A stretch of DNA of 64,000 bases from Pseudomonas putida (lineage in GTDB: Bacteria > Pseudomonadota > Gammaproteobacteria > Pseudomonadales > Pseudomonadaceae). The stretch lies in NCBI RefSeq assembly GCF_028682455.1, contig NZ_JANHLD010000005.1, forward strand, positions 1 through 64,000, read 5' to 3'. The notes under the pieces are model-generated. The model was given only the letters and a program-made list of their open reading frames with translations, was not told the origin of the DNA and did not search any database. The position numbers and the translations under genes are program-made. This document shows, in pieces, positions 63,923 through 64,000 of this stretch (its first letter is position 1; every line of letters starts with the position of its first letter).

Positions 63923-64000
63923 ACCTTCTCTTTCTGACTTTCGTATTCCCCCTGATCGGCTTCCTGCTGCTGTCGTTCTCGCGCGGACGGTTCTCGGAGA
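63919..64000 (+). CDS. nuoL: NADH-quinone oxidoreductase subunit L, cut by window end
   Basis: Twenty-seven codons are visible (MNLLFLTFVFPLIGFLLLSF, then SRGRFSE). This hydrophobic first helix is typical of the NuoL antiporter-like subunit. The ATG overlaps the nuoK stop codon. The remainder lies outside the window. Confidence 0.9.
   Translation, partial: MNLLFLTFVFPLIGFLLLSFSRGRFSE

Overview
The window is a piece of a Pseudomonas chromosome, most like the P. putida group. This rests on GC-rich coding, several REP-type inverted repeats built on the GCGGGCTTGCCCCGCGAT core, coexisting divergent icd and monomeric idh genes, a fused nuoCD, and the aat-bpt-infA-clpA-clpS-cspD cluster. It splits into a prophage (1 to about 21.4 kb, left end outside the window) and core chromosome (21.4 to 64 kb).

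Prophage. The leftward late genes form a lambda-type head module (small and large terminase, gpW-like connector, portal, S49 protease with a nested scaffold, decoration protein D, capsid E, FII-like and Z-like connectors). This runs into a P2-type baseplate protein V, so the virion is probably a contractile-tailed hybrid. Upstream are a holin, a Q-like late regulator with two terminators behind it, a large primase-helicase, a DksA/TraR-type zinc finger, a CII-like regulator and Cro. A CI-type S24 repressor is divergent from Cro. A second repressor-controlled promoter (16.5 kb) drives a tight rightward operon: small unknown genes, a PrtN-type activator, DUF4224 and a tyrosine integrase. Between the integrase and tRNA-Ser(UGA), the likely attachment site, lies a leftward two-gene cargo operon (a soluble 308-aa protein and a four-helix membrane protein). 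It looks like an accessory, possibly anti-phage, system. A second opposite-strand accessory gene sits between the holin and the terminase, and its start codon overlaps that of its divergent neighbour.

Non-coding structure in the prophage includes four copies of an ACAAACCCAACACA repeat beside AT-rich DNA next to the primase gene (candidate origin). There are four GTAACACT operators, with two of them overlapping the -10 boxes of matching promoters, and a probably leaderless cI transcript. Three hairpin-forming sequences share a loop but have different stems. Two direct repeats lie beside the attachment site.

Core chromosome. In order: Bax-inhibitor-like protein, NCS2 permease, tusDCBE with ybiB, glutathionyl-hydroquinone reductase, cysG, serS-crcB-rarA-lolA-ftsK (leftward), aat-bpt-infA, clpA-clpS, cspD, icd/idh, nudJ-mnmA-hflD-purB, roxA-GNAT, a lone secretin-like periplasmic protein, aceA, a YhhN-family membrane protein, and the respiratory complex I operon nuoA-B-CD-E-F-G-H-I-J-K-L (nuoL cut by the window end). 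Functional groupings include tRNA 2-thiouridylation (tusDCBE, mnmA), N-degron proteolysis (aat, bpt, clpS, clpA), isocitrate branch-point enzymes (icd, idh, aceA) and NADH oxidation (nuo).
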